A DNA stretch of 28,159 nt from the IMG/VR virus record IMGVR_UViG_3300046450_002448, positions 1 through 28,159 of that record, one strand, 5' to 3'. Both the position numbers and the translations under genes were made by a program. The first letter of the stretch is position 1; the number at the start of each line of letters is the position of its first letter. This DNA comes from a virus. Shown here in pieces: positions 14,450 to 21,332 of this stretch. The notes below the pieces were generated by a model. The model searched no databases and was not told where the DNA came from. It worked only from the letters and a program-made list of their open reading frames with translations.

Positions 14450-14866
14450 GTGGCAAGCACTTTTCATTTAGCAATTCCTGCCGGGGATTTACACAATGCA
14501 ATTTATTTTTATTGCAATGTATTAGGTTGTACAAAAGGCAATTCAGAAATTAACAACTGGCAGGATATAAATTTTTGGGGTAATGAACTTACATTACATG
14601 CGTCAAAAAATAAACAAACTGGAGAACAACACGATGTTGATATGGGTCGTGTATTAGTTCCGCATTTTGGAGTACATGTTGAAGCAGAAGAATTTCAAGC
14701 TCTTAAAAAACGATTAATACAAAATAATATAAAATTTATTGACGAACCTTATATAAGATTTAAAGGCGAACTCTTAGAACAAGAAACAATGTTTATAGAA
14801 GATCCAAACGGTAATATTTTAGAACTTAAAACAATGGTTAATCCTGACGAATTATTTACGAGATAA
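14450..14866 (+). CDS. VOC-superfamily (glyoxalase/dioxygenase-fold) protein
   Basis: 138 residues, one complete VOC domain of two beta-alpha-beta3 modules. STFHLAIPAGDL at the start supplies His6; VPHFGVHVEAEEF gives His72; IEDPNGNILELK gives Glu125, so a His-His-Glu metal site is plausible. IRFKGELLEQETMF is typical of a widespread bacterial VOC group often labelled glyoxalase or extradiol dioxygenase, whose reaction is mostly unknown. The start is GTG at 14450, which reuses the last base of an out-of-frame ATG; an AAAGGGAC ribosome site precedes it. It is 14 nt after isocitrate lyase and almost certainly co-transcribed; a role in handling an aldehyde or alpha-keto acid is speculation. Confidence 0.85.
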   Translation: MASTFHLAIPAGDLHNAIYFYCNVLGCTKGNSEINNWQDINFWGNELTLHASKNKQTGEQHDVDMGRVLVPHFGVHVEAEEFQALKKRLIQNNIKFIDEPYIRFKGELLEQETMFIEDPNGNILELKTMVNPDELFTR

Positions 14867-14870
14867 TAAT

Positions 14871-15164
14871 ATGCACAGATATACAGTAGAAATTCTTTAT
14901 CATTTTGAATGTGATTTATGTCATCAATGGTGGAGTTATGCAGTAACTCCAACCTCATTAACAGATTATAATTTAACTCTTTCAAATGATGAGAAGGTGC
15001 ATTGTATGCATTGCGGACAAACAAAAGAAGTAGAAGTTAAACCTAATGTTTATATATCTGATAAGAAAGCACCGTATGAACCTAATCCAGAAAATAATTC
15101 TAGGATGAAAATAGCAAGTATCATTGATAGAGAAATACGGAGTGCATCAAAGATACGACAATGA
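14871..15164 (+). CDS. small zinc-ribbon protein
   Basis: 97 residues with two cysteine pairs, CDLC (about 15-18) and CMHC (about 45-48), a classic two-knuckle zinc ribbon. HQWWSYA between them resembles zinc ribbons of small phage and bacterial regulators. The C-terminal half is polar and Lys-rich. It sits 4 nt after the VOC gene and ends 1 nt before the preferred start of the first tandem radical SAM gene. DNA/RNA binding or protein contacts are possible; function unknown. Confidence 0.7.
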   Translation: MHRYTVEILYHFECDLCHQWWSYAVTPTSLTDYNLTLSNDEKVHCMHCGQTKEVEVKPNVYISDKKAPYEPNPENNSRMKIASIIDREIRSASKIRQ

Positions 15165-15165
15165 C

Positions 15166-16215
15166 ATGCCGTTATTATATCAACCACGACGAATAGAACT
15201 TGAATTAAGTTCATATTGTAATGCGAAATGTATTGCTTGTACTCGTCTTCAAATTAATAATTATACTGGTCTTCTTTATAAAAATCCTTATACAGTTTTA
15301 AATAAAAATTTAGATTTCGAGTTCTTACAAGAAAAAGTTTTTTCCCGCCCTTGGTTTAAGGATATTCGACAATTTGGATCTGTTGGTAACAATGGAGATC
15401 CAATGATGAATCCTGAAATAGCAACAATATTTGAACAGGCTAGAAAAGTTAATCCTACCGTTGGATTGTTTGTACATACAAATGGTTCAATTGGCAGGAA
15501 AGATACTTGGAAGCGGCTTGCTAAACTGTTTACTACAAGCAGAGACAAATTTTCTTTTTCTATTGATGGATTAGAAGATACAAACCATTTATATCGTGCC
15601 GGTGTTTCGTGGAAAAAAGTTATGAGCAATGTCAAAATATTTATTGGTGCTGGCGGTCGTGCTTCTTGGAAGTTTATTCCTTTTAAACACAATAAGCACC
15701 AAATACCAGAAGCATTTGAATTATCTAAAAAATTAGGATTTATTGGTTTTCAAATTATTAAAAATTTACTTGAAAAAAATGAATTAGATATAGCAGATAG
15801 GGTATTAAAGTTGGTGTTAGCAAATAAACATAAAGTCGTTAACGAATACAGATATGAACCTATAAGATCGCCTTTATGGCAGAAAAGAATAGATATTGAG
15901 CCTGTGTGTACAGGTAGAAAAGTTGTGTATATATCATCTGATAAAAAATTCTATCCTTGTTGTGATTTTTATTATTGTAACGAAAAAAAACACAAAGTAT
16001 TTTATGATTGGTGGAACGACGAAGGACCGTGGAACGATTTGTCTATACATTCTGTTGAGAGTGCATTAAGTAATAAGAAAATGTTTGAATTATGGGAGAC
16101 GTTTAGAACACCTGAAATGATCTCAATTTGTGCTGAAGCATGTGCCTGCGAAGGTGGGACAGCTTTCAAAAAAGGAGATTTAGAGGATCTTAAAAAAGAA
16201 AAATATACACTATGA
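15166..16215 (+). CDS. radical SAM/SPASM-like protein, tandem copy 1 of 3
   Basis: 349 residues from the ATG at 15166, one base after the preceding stop; this start gives the same spacing to the cysteine motif as in the paralogues, so the longer frame from 15124 is not preferred. Cys18-x3-Cys22-x2-Cys25 (YCNAKCIACTR) is the radical SAM cluster site; GNNGDPMMNP replaces the GGEP-type segment; HTNGS and FSIDGLED follow. The C-terminal region has a Cys at about 245, a FYPCCDFYYC cluster and CAEACAC near the end, a SPASM-like pattern for auxiliary Fe-S clusters. The substrate is unknown; peptide or glycan modification is possible. Confidence 0.88.
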   Translation: MPLLYQPRRIELELSSYCNAKCIACTRLQINNYTGLLYKNPYTVLNKNLDFEFLQEKVFSRPWFKDIRQFGSVGNNGDPMMNPEIATIFEQARKVNPTVGLFVHTNGSIGRKDTWKRLAKLFTTSRDKFSFSIDGLEDTNHLYRAGVSWKKVMSNVKIFIGAGGRASWKFIPFKHNKHQIPEAFELSKKLGFIGFQIIKNLLEKNELDIADRVLKLVLANKHKVVNEYRYEPIRSPLWQKRIDIEPVCTGRKVVYISSDKKFYPCCDFYYCNEKKHKVFYDWWNDEGPWNDLSIHSVESALSNKKMFELWETFRTPEMISICAEACACEGGTAFKKGDLEDLKKEKYTL

Positions 16216-17168
16216 GTTACTCGCCTAAAACTATTGAGTTAGAACTAAGTTCATATTGTAATGCACGATGTCTTGCTTGTACTCGATATCAATTTAACGA
16301 TAACCAATTTGTATTAAATCCTTTAGGTGTTAGAAATAAAAATTTAGATGTTAACTTTCTAGAGGATTGTCTCTTTTCTCAAAAATGGTTTAAAGATGTA
16401 GAACGAATTTTATGTATAGGAAATAACGGAGATGCATTAGCAAATCCTGATATAGTTAAAATAGTATCAGATATAAGAACGTATAATACTACTACAAACC
16501 TTGGCATCGAAACAAATGGATCGATAGGTACTCCAGACACATTCAAAAAATTATCATCGTTTTTTCAAACACCTCATGGAGAAGTTACCTTTTCAATTGA
16601 TGGGTTAAAAGATACAAATCATATCTATAGGCATGGTGTATTATGGAATAAACTTATGAGAAATGTAAAAACATATATTGATAATGGAGGACAAGCAAAA
16701 TGGAAATGGATTACATTCAAACATAATGAACATCAAGTAGATGAAGCACGAGAGTTATCAAAACAGTTAGGATTTACAGATTTTAACGTTCACCCAAATT
16801 TATTGCCTTTAGATAAAGCAGATTATATTTTAAAACATGTAAATCGTTCAGGAGACTTAGAAGAAAAACAAATAGTACTAGACAACAAAAAACCGATGTG
16901 GGCCGAAAGTACAGTTAATCCTCAATGCGAGACCCGCTCGTTAGTATACATATCAAGCGATAAAAAATTCTATCCTTGTTGTGATTTTTATAATAACACA
17001 TCTGACAATAACGCAGAATTTTTTAATTGGTGGGAAGATACCGATTGGAATGATCTAACCAAATATTCTATTGAAGAAGCTCTTAATAGTTATAAAGTAA
17101 AAGAATTAGAAAAAACTTGGGAAAATAAAAAAGTTTGCTTCCTTTGTAAACAAAAGTGTGAAGCATGA
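16212..17168 (+). CDS. radical SAM/SPASM-like protein, tandem copy 2 of 3
   Basis: 318 residues, starting in a 4-nt ATGA overlap with copy 1. Cys16-x3-Cys20-x2-Cys23 (YCNARCLACTR) binds the radical SAM cluster. GNNGDALANPD, ETNGSIG and FSIDGLKDTNHIYR parallel the other copies. C-terminal cysteines: PQCETR, FYPCCDFYN and CFLCKQKC at the end, which suggest a SPASM-like domain with auxiliary clusters. A 33-bp stretch of DNA around the FYPCC codons is identical to copy 1, pointing to recent duplication or gene conversion. Substrate unknown. Confidence 0.88.
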   Translation: MSYSPKTIELELSSYCNARCLACTRYQFNDNQFVLNPLGVRNKNLDVNFLEDCLFSQKWFKDVERILCIGNNGDALANPDIVKIVSDIRTYNTTTNLGIETNGSIGTPDTFKKLSSFFQTPHGEVTFSIDGLKDTNHIYRHGVLWNKLMRNVKTYIDNGGQAKWKWITFKHNEHQVDEARELSKQLGFTDFNVHPNLLPLDKADYILKHVNRSGDLEEKQIVLDNKKPMWAESTVNPQCETRSLVYISSDKKFYPCCDFYNNTSDNNAEFFNWWEDTDWNDLTKYSIEEALNSYKVKELEKTWENKKVCFLCKQKCEA

Positions 17169-18127
17169 CGTACATACCAGAAAGAATAGAAGTCGAAATT
17201 AGCTCATATTGTAATGCAAAATGCTTGGGTTGTAATAGAATAAATTTTAAGGAAGATGGTACAGTTTGGAAAAATCCTAATATAACATATAATTTAAATC
17301 TTAGTGTAGATTTTTTAGAGGATAAAATATTTTCAACAACTTGGTTTAAAGATGCATCTTATTTTATAACAGTTGGTAACAACGGAGATGCATTAGCCAA
17401 TCCAGAAGTTGCAGATATTTTTGAAAAGGCACGAGAATATAATCCACATATAAGTTTTGGTTTACACACAAATGGATCATTAGGTAAAAAGGAAACATTT
17501 GAGCATCTTGCAAAATTATTTTCTTCACAAAATGGTCTATTAGAATTTGCTATAGATGGATTAGAGGATACCAATCATTATTATAGAGTCGGTGTAGAGT
17601 GGAATAAAATTATGGAAAACGCTCAAACATTTATTAATGCTGGAGGAAATGCCGGTTGGAAGTTTATTCCTTTTAAACACAATAAACATCAAATAGCCGC
17701 CGCAAAACAATTATCAAAACAATTAGGTTTTAATAAATTTAAAGTTGTAAACAACCTACTACCTAACGATACTCTCCTAGATAATTTTCATGCTAAAGGT
17801 ACACAAATATTAGATAGGTATAATGATATTCCTAAATCAATTACTAACAATGAATCGCCATGGGTAACTAGAAATTGTAATATAAAACCACAATGCACAC
17901 ACAACAATATGATATACATATCATCAACGAAAAAATTGTATCCATGTTGCTGGTTCGATGCAGAATGGAATCCATCTGTTAAAAATTGGTGGGAAGATAC
18001 TAATTGGAATGATCTTAGTGTATATACTGTTGAAAGCATTATGCAGAATAATAAACTAAAAGAACTTATAAATTCTTTTAATAAGGAAAAAATAATCAAA
18101 ACCTGCCAAAATTTATGCAGTTTATAG
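17165..18127 (+). CDS. radical SAM/SPASM-like protein, tandem copy 3 of 3
   Basis: 320 residues, starting in a 4-nt ATGA overlap with copy 2. Cys16-x3-Cys20-x2-Cys23 (YCNAKCLGCNR) is intact, followed by GNNGDALANPE, HTNGSLG and FAIDGLEDTNHYYR. The C-terminal cluster is reduced: PQCTHNN, LYPCCWFDAE and CQNLCSL, with fewer cysteines than copy 1, so the auxiliary cluster content may differ. A 30-bp block (17656-17685) is identical to copy 1. It is the last gene of the overlapping array; a sigma-70-type promoter for the next gene begins 10 nt after its stop. Confidence 0.87.
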   Translation: MTYIPERIEVEISSYCNAKCLGCNRINFKEDGTVWKNPNITYNLNLSVDFLEDKIFSTTWFKDASYFITVGNNGDALANPEVADIFEKAREYNPHISFGLHTNGSLGKKETFEHLAKLFSSQNGLLEFAIDGLEDTNHYYRVGVEWNKIMENAQTFINAGGNAGWKFIPFKHNKHQIAAAKQLSKQLGFNKFKVVNNLLPNDTLLDNFHAKGTQILDRYNDIPKSITNNESPWVTRNCNIKPQCTHNNMIYISSTKKLYPCCWFDAEWNPSVKNWWEDTNWNDLSVYTVESIMQNNKLKELINSFNKEKIIKTCQNLCSL

Positions 18128-18137
18128 CAAAAAGAGG

Positions 18138-18166
18138 TTGACTTTTCAATAAATAGGTAGTATAAT
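18138..18166 (+). promoter_or_regulatory. sigma-70-type promoter
   Basis: TTGACT at 18138-18143, 17-nt spacer, TATAAT at 18161-18166, with the sequence AGGTAG immediately before the -10 box, as in the promoter at 21946-21974. The predicted start near 18173 leaves a leader of about 50 nt before the ATG at 18224. Confidence 0.75.
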
Positions 18167-18223
18167 AATACTATTAAAGGCTTTTTAACACACTTAACAC
18201 TTTGGCTAACATTGGAGAAAAAC

Positions 18224-18787
18224 ATGGCAAAAATAAACCTTCGTAAATCTGCGGCAATTCAAAAAGAACTACAAGCACGAATTGCTAATATTAATGTTGA
18301 TACAATAGTTGATGTCAACGAGTTCACAAAACCACAAGATGCGGTTGCTGAACGACTACAGGAAACAATTGATAACATACAAATGCGGACACATCTGCTC
18401 ACTACTCTTTACAGTATAAGAGCTAAAACTGCTCAGGTAAATTCCAAATGCGGAGTAACTGCTCTGCTTGCAGAAGAAGTCCGGCTTGATAAAGAAATTT
18501 GTTTATATACGGAACTTAGTAGAAGTAAACCTCGTCGTAATTTTGATGAAATTGAGGGACAATTAGAAAAAATTAAAAATAGAAAAGAAGAAAGTGTTAG
18601 TAGCAGTGATACTATTAGTGTTTCTATTTTTGATAGAGAACAAGTTTCGACATTTAAAGAAACAGTAAAGACTTTAAAAAAGTCAAAACAGCAAGCAAAC
18701 GATAAATTGCTTGAAAATAATGTTAAGAAATCCATAGAATTAAGTATTGAAGAAGAGACAATTCTCAGTAATGAGAATTTGATCTAA
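18224..18787 (+). CDS. hypothetical protein, predicted helical/coiled coil
   Basis: 187 residues from the ATG at 18224, which has GGAG 6 nt upstream; a TTG at 18212 is the alternative start but lacks a ribosome site. The protein is highly charged and probably almost all alpha-helical (AIQKELQARIANIN; LDKEICLYTELSRSKPRRNFDEIEGQ; FKETVKTLKKSKQQANDKL). No enzymatic motif, signal peptide or membrane segment is visible. With its own strong sigma-70-type promoter it is probably expressed early or middle. Family not recognised. Confidence 0.6.
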   Translation: MAKINLRKSAAIQKELQARIANINVDTIVDVNEFTKPQDAVAERLQETIDNIQMRTHLLTTLYSIRAKTAQVNSKCGVTALLAEEVRLDKEICLYTELSRSKPRRNFDEIEGQLEKIKNRKEESVSSSDTISVSIFDREQVSTFKETVKTLKKSKQQANDKLLENNVKKSIELSIEEETILSNENLI

Positions 18788-18987
18788 GTTAGAGGTGGAT
18801 GCTAGTAAAAGAGGCTACATTTAAACTCAGTTCTACATGGACTTATAAACCCTATAAGCATTGATTCCGGGCACATTGATTGTTTGTTGATCCCGGTAGC
18901 AAGGGCCTTTGTTGTTCGTTGTTTGTAGTTTTTTTGTTTTTTGATTAGCCATCTTTAAACCCGTCCCCCTTTATCTTAAATACGGTT
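18788..18987 (+). other. 200-nt non-coding region with two hairpins and a T-rich tract
   Basis: No credible ORF. A perfect 6-bp hairpin CTTATA/TATAAG with 5-nt loop lies at 18842-18858. CCGGG (18867-18871) and CCCGG (18892-18896) can pair across a 20-nt loop and are each preceded by TTGAT, so the region is also a short direct repeat. T7-G-T6 at 18929-18942 follows. The region is more GC-mixed than its neighbours and could hold a small RNA or a 5' leader for the next gene. No known riboswitch was recognised. Confidence 0.4.
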
Positions 18988-19401
18988 ATGGAACTTGTTC
19001 AAGATGAAAACCTCCGCGGAGAGCTTCGTCATGCAATGGAGACACAATTTAGGTATAAATTGTATCATAATATTGCTTTTCGATATTTTCCAAGCATGGG
19101 TATAAAAGATATTATTCAAGGCTTTGCCAACGACGAAATAGGATTAGTTGGTATTCTTCATTTACATTATACACCCGAAAAAGGCAAGATAGGCCTGTGG
19201 AAATCTATTTGGTACGATTCCGAAGAAGAAGGTACCCGAGTAGGACAAGCAATAGCCGATGCCTCCCCATTTGATGCAGAAAAAGTAGCAATGATGCTTA
19301 TTAAAGAACAATTAAGCATCATTCGATCTGCTGAAACCCCTGAACCCGACGACTGGTTAGATTCGCTAAATACAGACAAAGATACAGTATTATTGAATTA
19401 A
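18988..19401 (+). CDS. hypothetical protein
   Basis: 137 residues, family not recognised. The protein is probably alpha/beta: an N-terminal helix (LRGELRHAMETQ), a GIKDIIQGFANDEIG segment, a strand LVGILHLHYT and an acidic C-terminus (ETPEPDDWLD). No membrane segment or cysteine motif. No ribosome site is visible before the ATG, and it follows a long non-coding stretch, so start or regulation may be unusual. It precedes the ExbB-like gene by 94 nt. Confidence 0.55.
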   Translation: MELVQDENLRGELRHAMETQFRYKLYHNIAFRYFPSMGIKDIIQGFANDEIGLVGILHLHYTPEKGKIGLWKSIWYDSEEEGTRVGQAIADASPFDAEKVAMMLIKEQLSIIRSAETPEPDDWLDSLNTDKDTVLLN

Positions 19402-19459
19402 AATATAATATTGTTTTTAGCATCAGTTATTAAGCCTGAGAGATAAACACGAAGGGAAA

Positions 19460-19495
19460 GTCTTGATGCACACAAAATAAAGTTGGAGTCAAGAC
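19460..19495 (+). promoter_or_regulatory. leader hairpin abutting the ExbB-like start codon
   Basis: GTCTTGA (19460-19466) and TCAAGAC (19489-19495) are perfect inverted repeats with a 22-nt loop. The ExbB-like ATG starts at 19496, directly after the 3' arm, and the GGAG ribosome site (19485-19488) is the last part of the loop. Folding could reduce ribosome access. Confidence 0.4.
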
Positions 19496-19954
19496 ATGAA
19501 AGCACTATTACGATGGTGGCTTATTTTTTGTTTATCAGTGCTTGCCGGAAGTGTAGCGGTTTATTTCGGTTTACATCAAGATTTATATGATGGTGATCAA
19601 ACCAAATTAAGTTTTCTTATATTAGCAGTCTTTTGTTGCACATCTGTTTGGATTGGTCGGTGTACCAAAATATCTGAACATCAATTTCAAAATATAGACT
19701 TAGGGTGGTTTATTTCTGAAGCATGCCTTGCCTTGGGTATGATTGGAACTGTAACAGGCTTTCTATTAATGCTCAGTGGTGCATTTGCAAATATTGATTT
19801 AGCAAATACAGCGACAATTCAAACAGCATTATCCCAAATGGCGTTAGGTATGAGTACTGCCTTATATACAACACTGGTTGGCTTAATTTGTTCTCTGACA
19901 TTAAAAATTCAACTAGTTAATGTTGAAAACGAGAACCTACACAATGGAGAGTAA
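19496..19954 (+). CDS. MotA/TolQ/ExbB-family proton channel subunit
   Basis: 152 residues with four likely membrane segments (about 6-25, 37-54, 72-95, 112-137). The pattern LGMIGTVTGFLLMLSGAF (80-97) and then LSQMALGMSTALYTTLVGLI (112-131) matches the last two helices of ExbB/TolQ/MotA proteins, which form the pentameric proton-conducting core. It is shorter than ExbB (about 240) because the large cytoplasmic domain is missing. It is followed directly by an ExbD/MotB-like protein, the expected partner. The family converts proton flow to mechanical work in the periplasm. A hairpin and GGAG precede its ATG. Confidence 0.8.
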   Translation: MKALLRWWLIFCLSVLAGSVAVYFGLHQDLYDGDQTKLSFLILAVFCCTSVWIGRCTKISEHQFQNIDLGWFISEACLALGMIGTVTGFLLMLSGAFANIDLANTATIQTALSQMALGMSTALYTTLVGLICSLTLKIQLVNVENENLHNGE

Positions 19955-20693
19955 ATCACGATATAAAAGCAGTTTGGCATTTACCGACTTGCTTTTCAAC
20001 ATATTAATCGGCTTTGCGTTCATGTTTATAATAGCATTCCTTTTGATTAATCCTGTACAAAAAGATGCTGACATTGAAGCTAAAGCTGAATTTATGATTA
20101 TAATGTCATGGGATGATCAATCTGCATATGACATAGATTTATGGATGCAGGATCCTGTAGGTAACATAGTTGGATTCCCTAATATGCATGCCGGGTTATT
20201 ACATTTAGATAAAGATGATCTTGGCAAATCTAATGATTCAGTTACAATGCGTGATGGTACAGTAAAACAGATTTATTTAAATCGAGAAGTAATGACAATT
20301 AGAGGTATTGTGCCAGGTGAATATATTGTTAATAATCACTTATATTCTATAAAGTCCGCTAATGGTGAAGGCGCACCAATGGAAGTAACAACAAAAATAA
20401 TAAAACTTAATCCTTATAGGGAAGTACATACTGGGATTGTTATTTTACCTCGCCGAGGTAGTGAAGAAACAGTTATAAGATTTACAATTGATCGTGAAGG
20501 TCATGTAAAATCAACGAATAAAAGGCAAAAGAAATTTGCAGGGAAACGTGTACCAACTGGGATTAATCCTGGTCTTGGTAATACACCAATGAATGCCGAC
20601 CCCGAAGGAGAAGGGGAACAAATTGGAACTAGAAGAAATAATGTTAGTGTTCCTGCTGATGATGATGAAATACATAGAAATGATGGACTGTAG
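19944..20693 (+). CDS. ExbD/MotB-like single-pass protein with large periplasmic beta domain
   Basis: 249 residues from ATG 19944 (11-nt overlap with the ExbB-like gene); an in-frame ATG at 19920 is an alternative start. A short basic N-terminus leads to one membrane helix, FTDLLFNILIGFAFMFIIAFLLI (13-35), with Asp15 where ExbD/MotB proteins carry their essential proton-binding Asp. The periplasmic part is not an ExbD or OmpA-like domain: MSWDDQSAYDIDLWMQDPVGN (from about 54) and IVPGEYIVNNHLY recall the beta-sandwich of YfaP/DUF2135-like proteins, which may bind ligand or surface polymer. A proline/glycine/acid-rich tail of about 60 residues follows. This combination is unusual. Confidence 0.7.
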   Translation: MESKSRYKSSLAFTDLLFNILIGFAFMFIIAFLLINPVQKDADIEAKAEFMIIMSWDDQSAYDIDLWMQDPVGNIVGFPNMHAGLLHLDKDDLGKSNDSVTMRDGTVKQIYLNREVMTIRGIVPGEYIVNNHLYSIKSANGEGAPMEVTTKIIKLNPYREVHTGIVILPRRGSEETVIRFTIDREGHVKSTNKRQKKFAGKRVPTGINPGLGNTPMNADPEGEGEQIGTRRNNVSVPADDDEIHRNDGL

Positions 20694-20713
20694 GTTTTTA
20701 GAGGAGAATAGTT

Positions 20714-21226
20714 ATGTTAACTTTTAGTTTTTTAATAGTAGCATGGTTAGTATTGCTTACTATATTTTTATGGGACTTAATACAACATGGTGTTGATAAA
20801 CTGTACATGTTTGTTATAATACCATTAACATTATTTCTTACTGTAACAACTTACATTACAGTACAGAGTATGTTAGGATACCCAACAGATAAAGTAAAAG
20901 AAGGAAAATTTACTGTAATTTCATCAGCAGTTAAGGAACCAGATTGGATATTTTACTGGGTAGCCTATCATGGTGATGAAGAACCAATTGCATATCGATT
21001 TCCATACTCAGAAGAAGATCATGATAAACAAGAAGAACTATCTGGACGACAAGCAGACGGTGAAATTATTCAAGGTGAACTTGTCGACGAGGATGCTATG
21101 AATCAAACTCAAAGTAAAAGTGTTTTAGGTGAAATTGAATTTTACACATTTGATGTTTCTCAATTGATCCCAAAAAGTGAGCCGATTCCTGACAAACCTA
21201 AACATATGGTCCTTCCTAACCACTGA
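20714..21226 (+). CDS. two-helix membrane protein, third member of the ExbB/ExbD-like module
   Basis: 170 residues. Two strong N-terminal membrane segments (about 3-22 and 30-50) are followed by about 115 polar residues. The loop between the helices is short and charged (WDLIQHGVDKL), so the long domain is probably on the same side as the N-terminus. The polar part contains DWIFYWVAYHGDEEPIAYRFPY and a very acidic stretch. An AGAGGAG ribosome site precedes the ATG, and 20 nt separate it from the ExbD-like stop, so co-transcription is likely. Family not recognised; it may be an accessory to the channel. Confidence 0.65.
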   Translation: MLTFSFLIVAWLVLLTIFLWDLIQHGVDKLYMFVIIPLTLFLTVTTYITVQSMLGYPTDKVKEGKFTVISSAVKEPDWIFYWVAYHGDEEPIAYRFPYSEEDHDKQEELSGRQADGEIIQGELVDEDAMNQTQSKSVLGEIEFYTFDVSQLIPKSEPIPDKPKHMVLPNH

Positions 21227-21227
21227 T

Positions 21228-21332
21228 ATGAGCATTTATGAAATGTTACGGGCAATCGGCCATCCGGTTGATTTGCTTGGAAATCCTCTCAACAAGAAAA
21301 AGATATATTCGGTTGACATTCCTGACCACTAA
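21228..21332 (+). CDS. 34-aa small ORF following the membrane module
   Basis: The ATG at 21228 starts one base after the stop of the 170-aa membrane protein (TGATATG). The product has the hydrophobic/turn pattern IGHPVDLLGNPLNKKK and ends in DIPDH. Its last 4 nt overlap the end of the convergent gene on the minus strand. Tight spacing suggests it is translated by coupling, but at this length chance cannot be excluded. Confidence 0.4.
   Translation: MSIYEMLRAIGHPVDLLGNPLNKKKIYSVDIPDH

Noticed and set aside
14448-14471. ATG at 14448 as start for the VOC gene
   Set aside because: It is in another frame and stops after seven codons; GTG 14450 is in frame with the VOC domain.
15124-15165. Earlier start for the first tandem radical SAM gene
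   Set aside because: It would overlap the zinc-ribbon gene by 41 nt and add residues absent from the paralogues; ATG 15166 gives matching spacing to the cysteine motif.
10955-18127. Host chromosomal island wrongly joined to phage DNA
   Set aside because: Phage tail genes flank it on both sides, phage-type promoters and tRNAs lie within it, and base composition and overlaps are uniform; read mapping would still be a useful check.
18861-18942. Rho-independent terminator after the 18224 gene
   Set aside because: The T-run begins about 32 nt after the possible hairpin, too far for a canonical terminator; reported only as a structured non-coding region.
19496-21226. Zorya anti-phage defence operon
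   Set aside because: The ExbB-like protein is only 152 residues without the long ZorA tail, the partner lacks an OmpA-like domain, and no ZorC/ZorD/ZorE-type helicase or nuclease is nearby.
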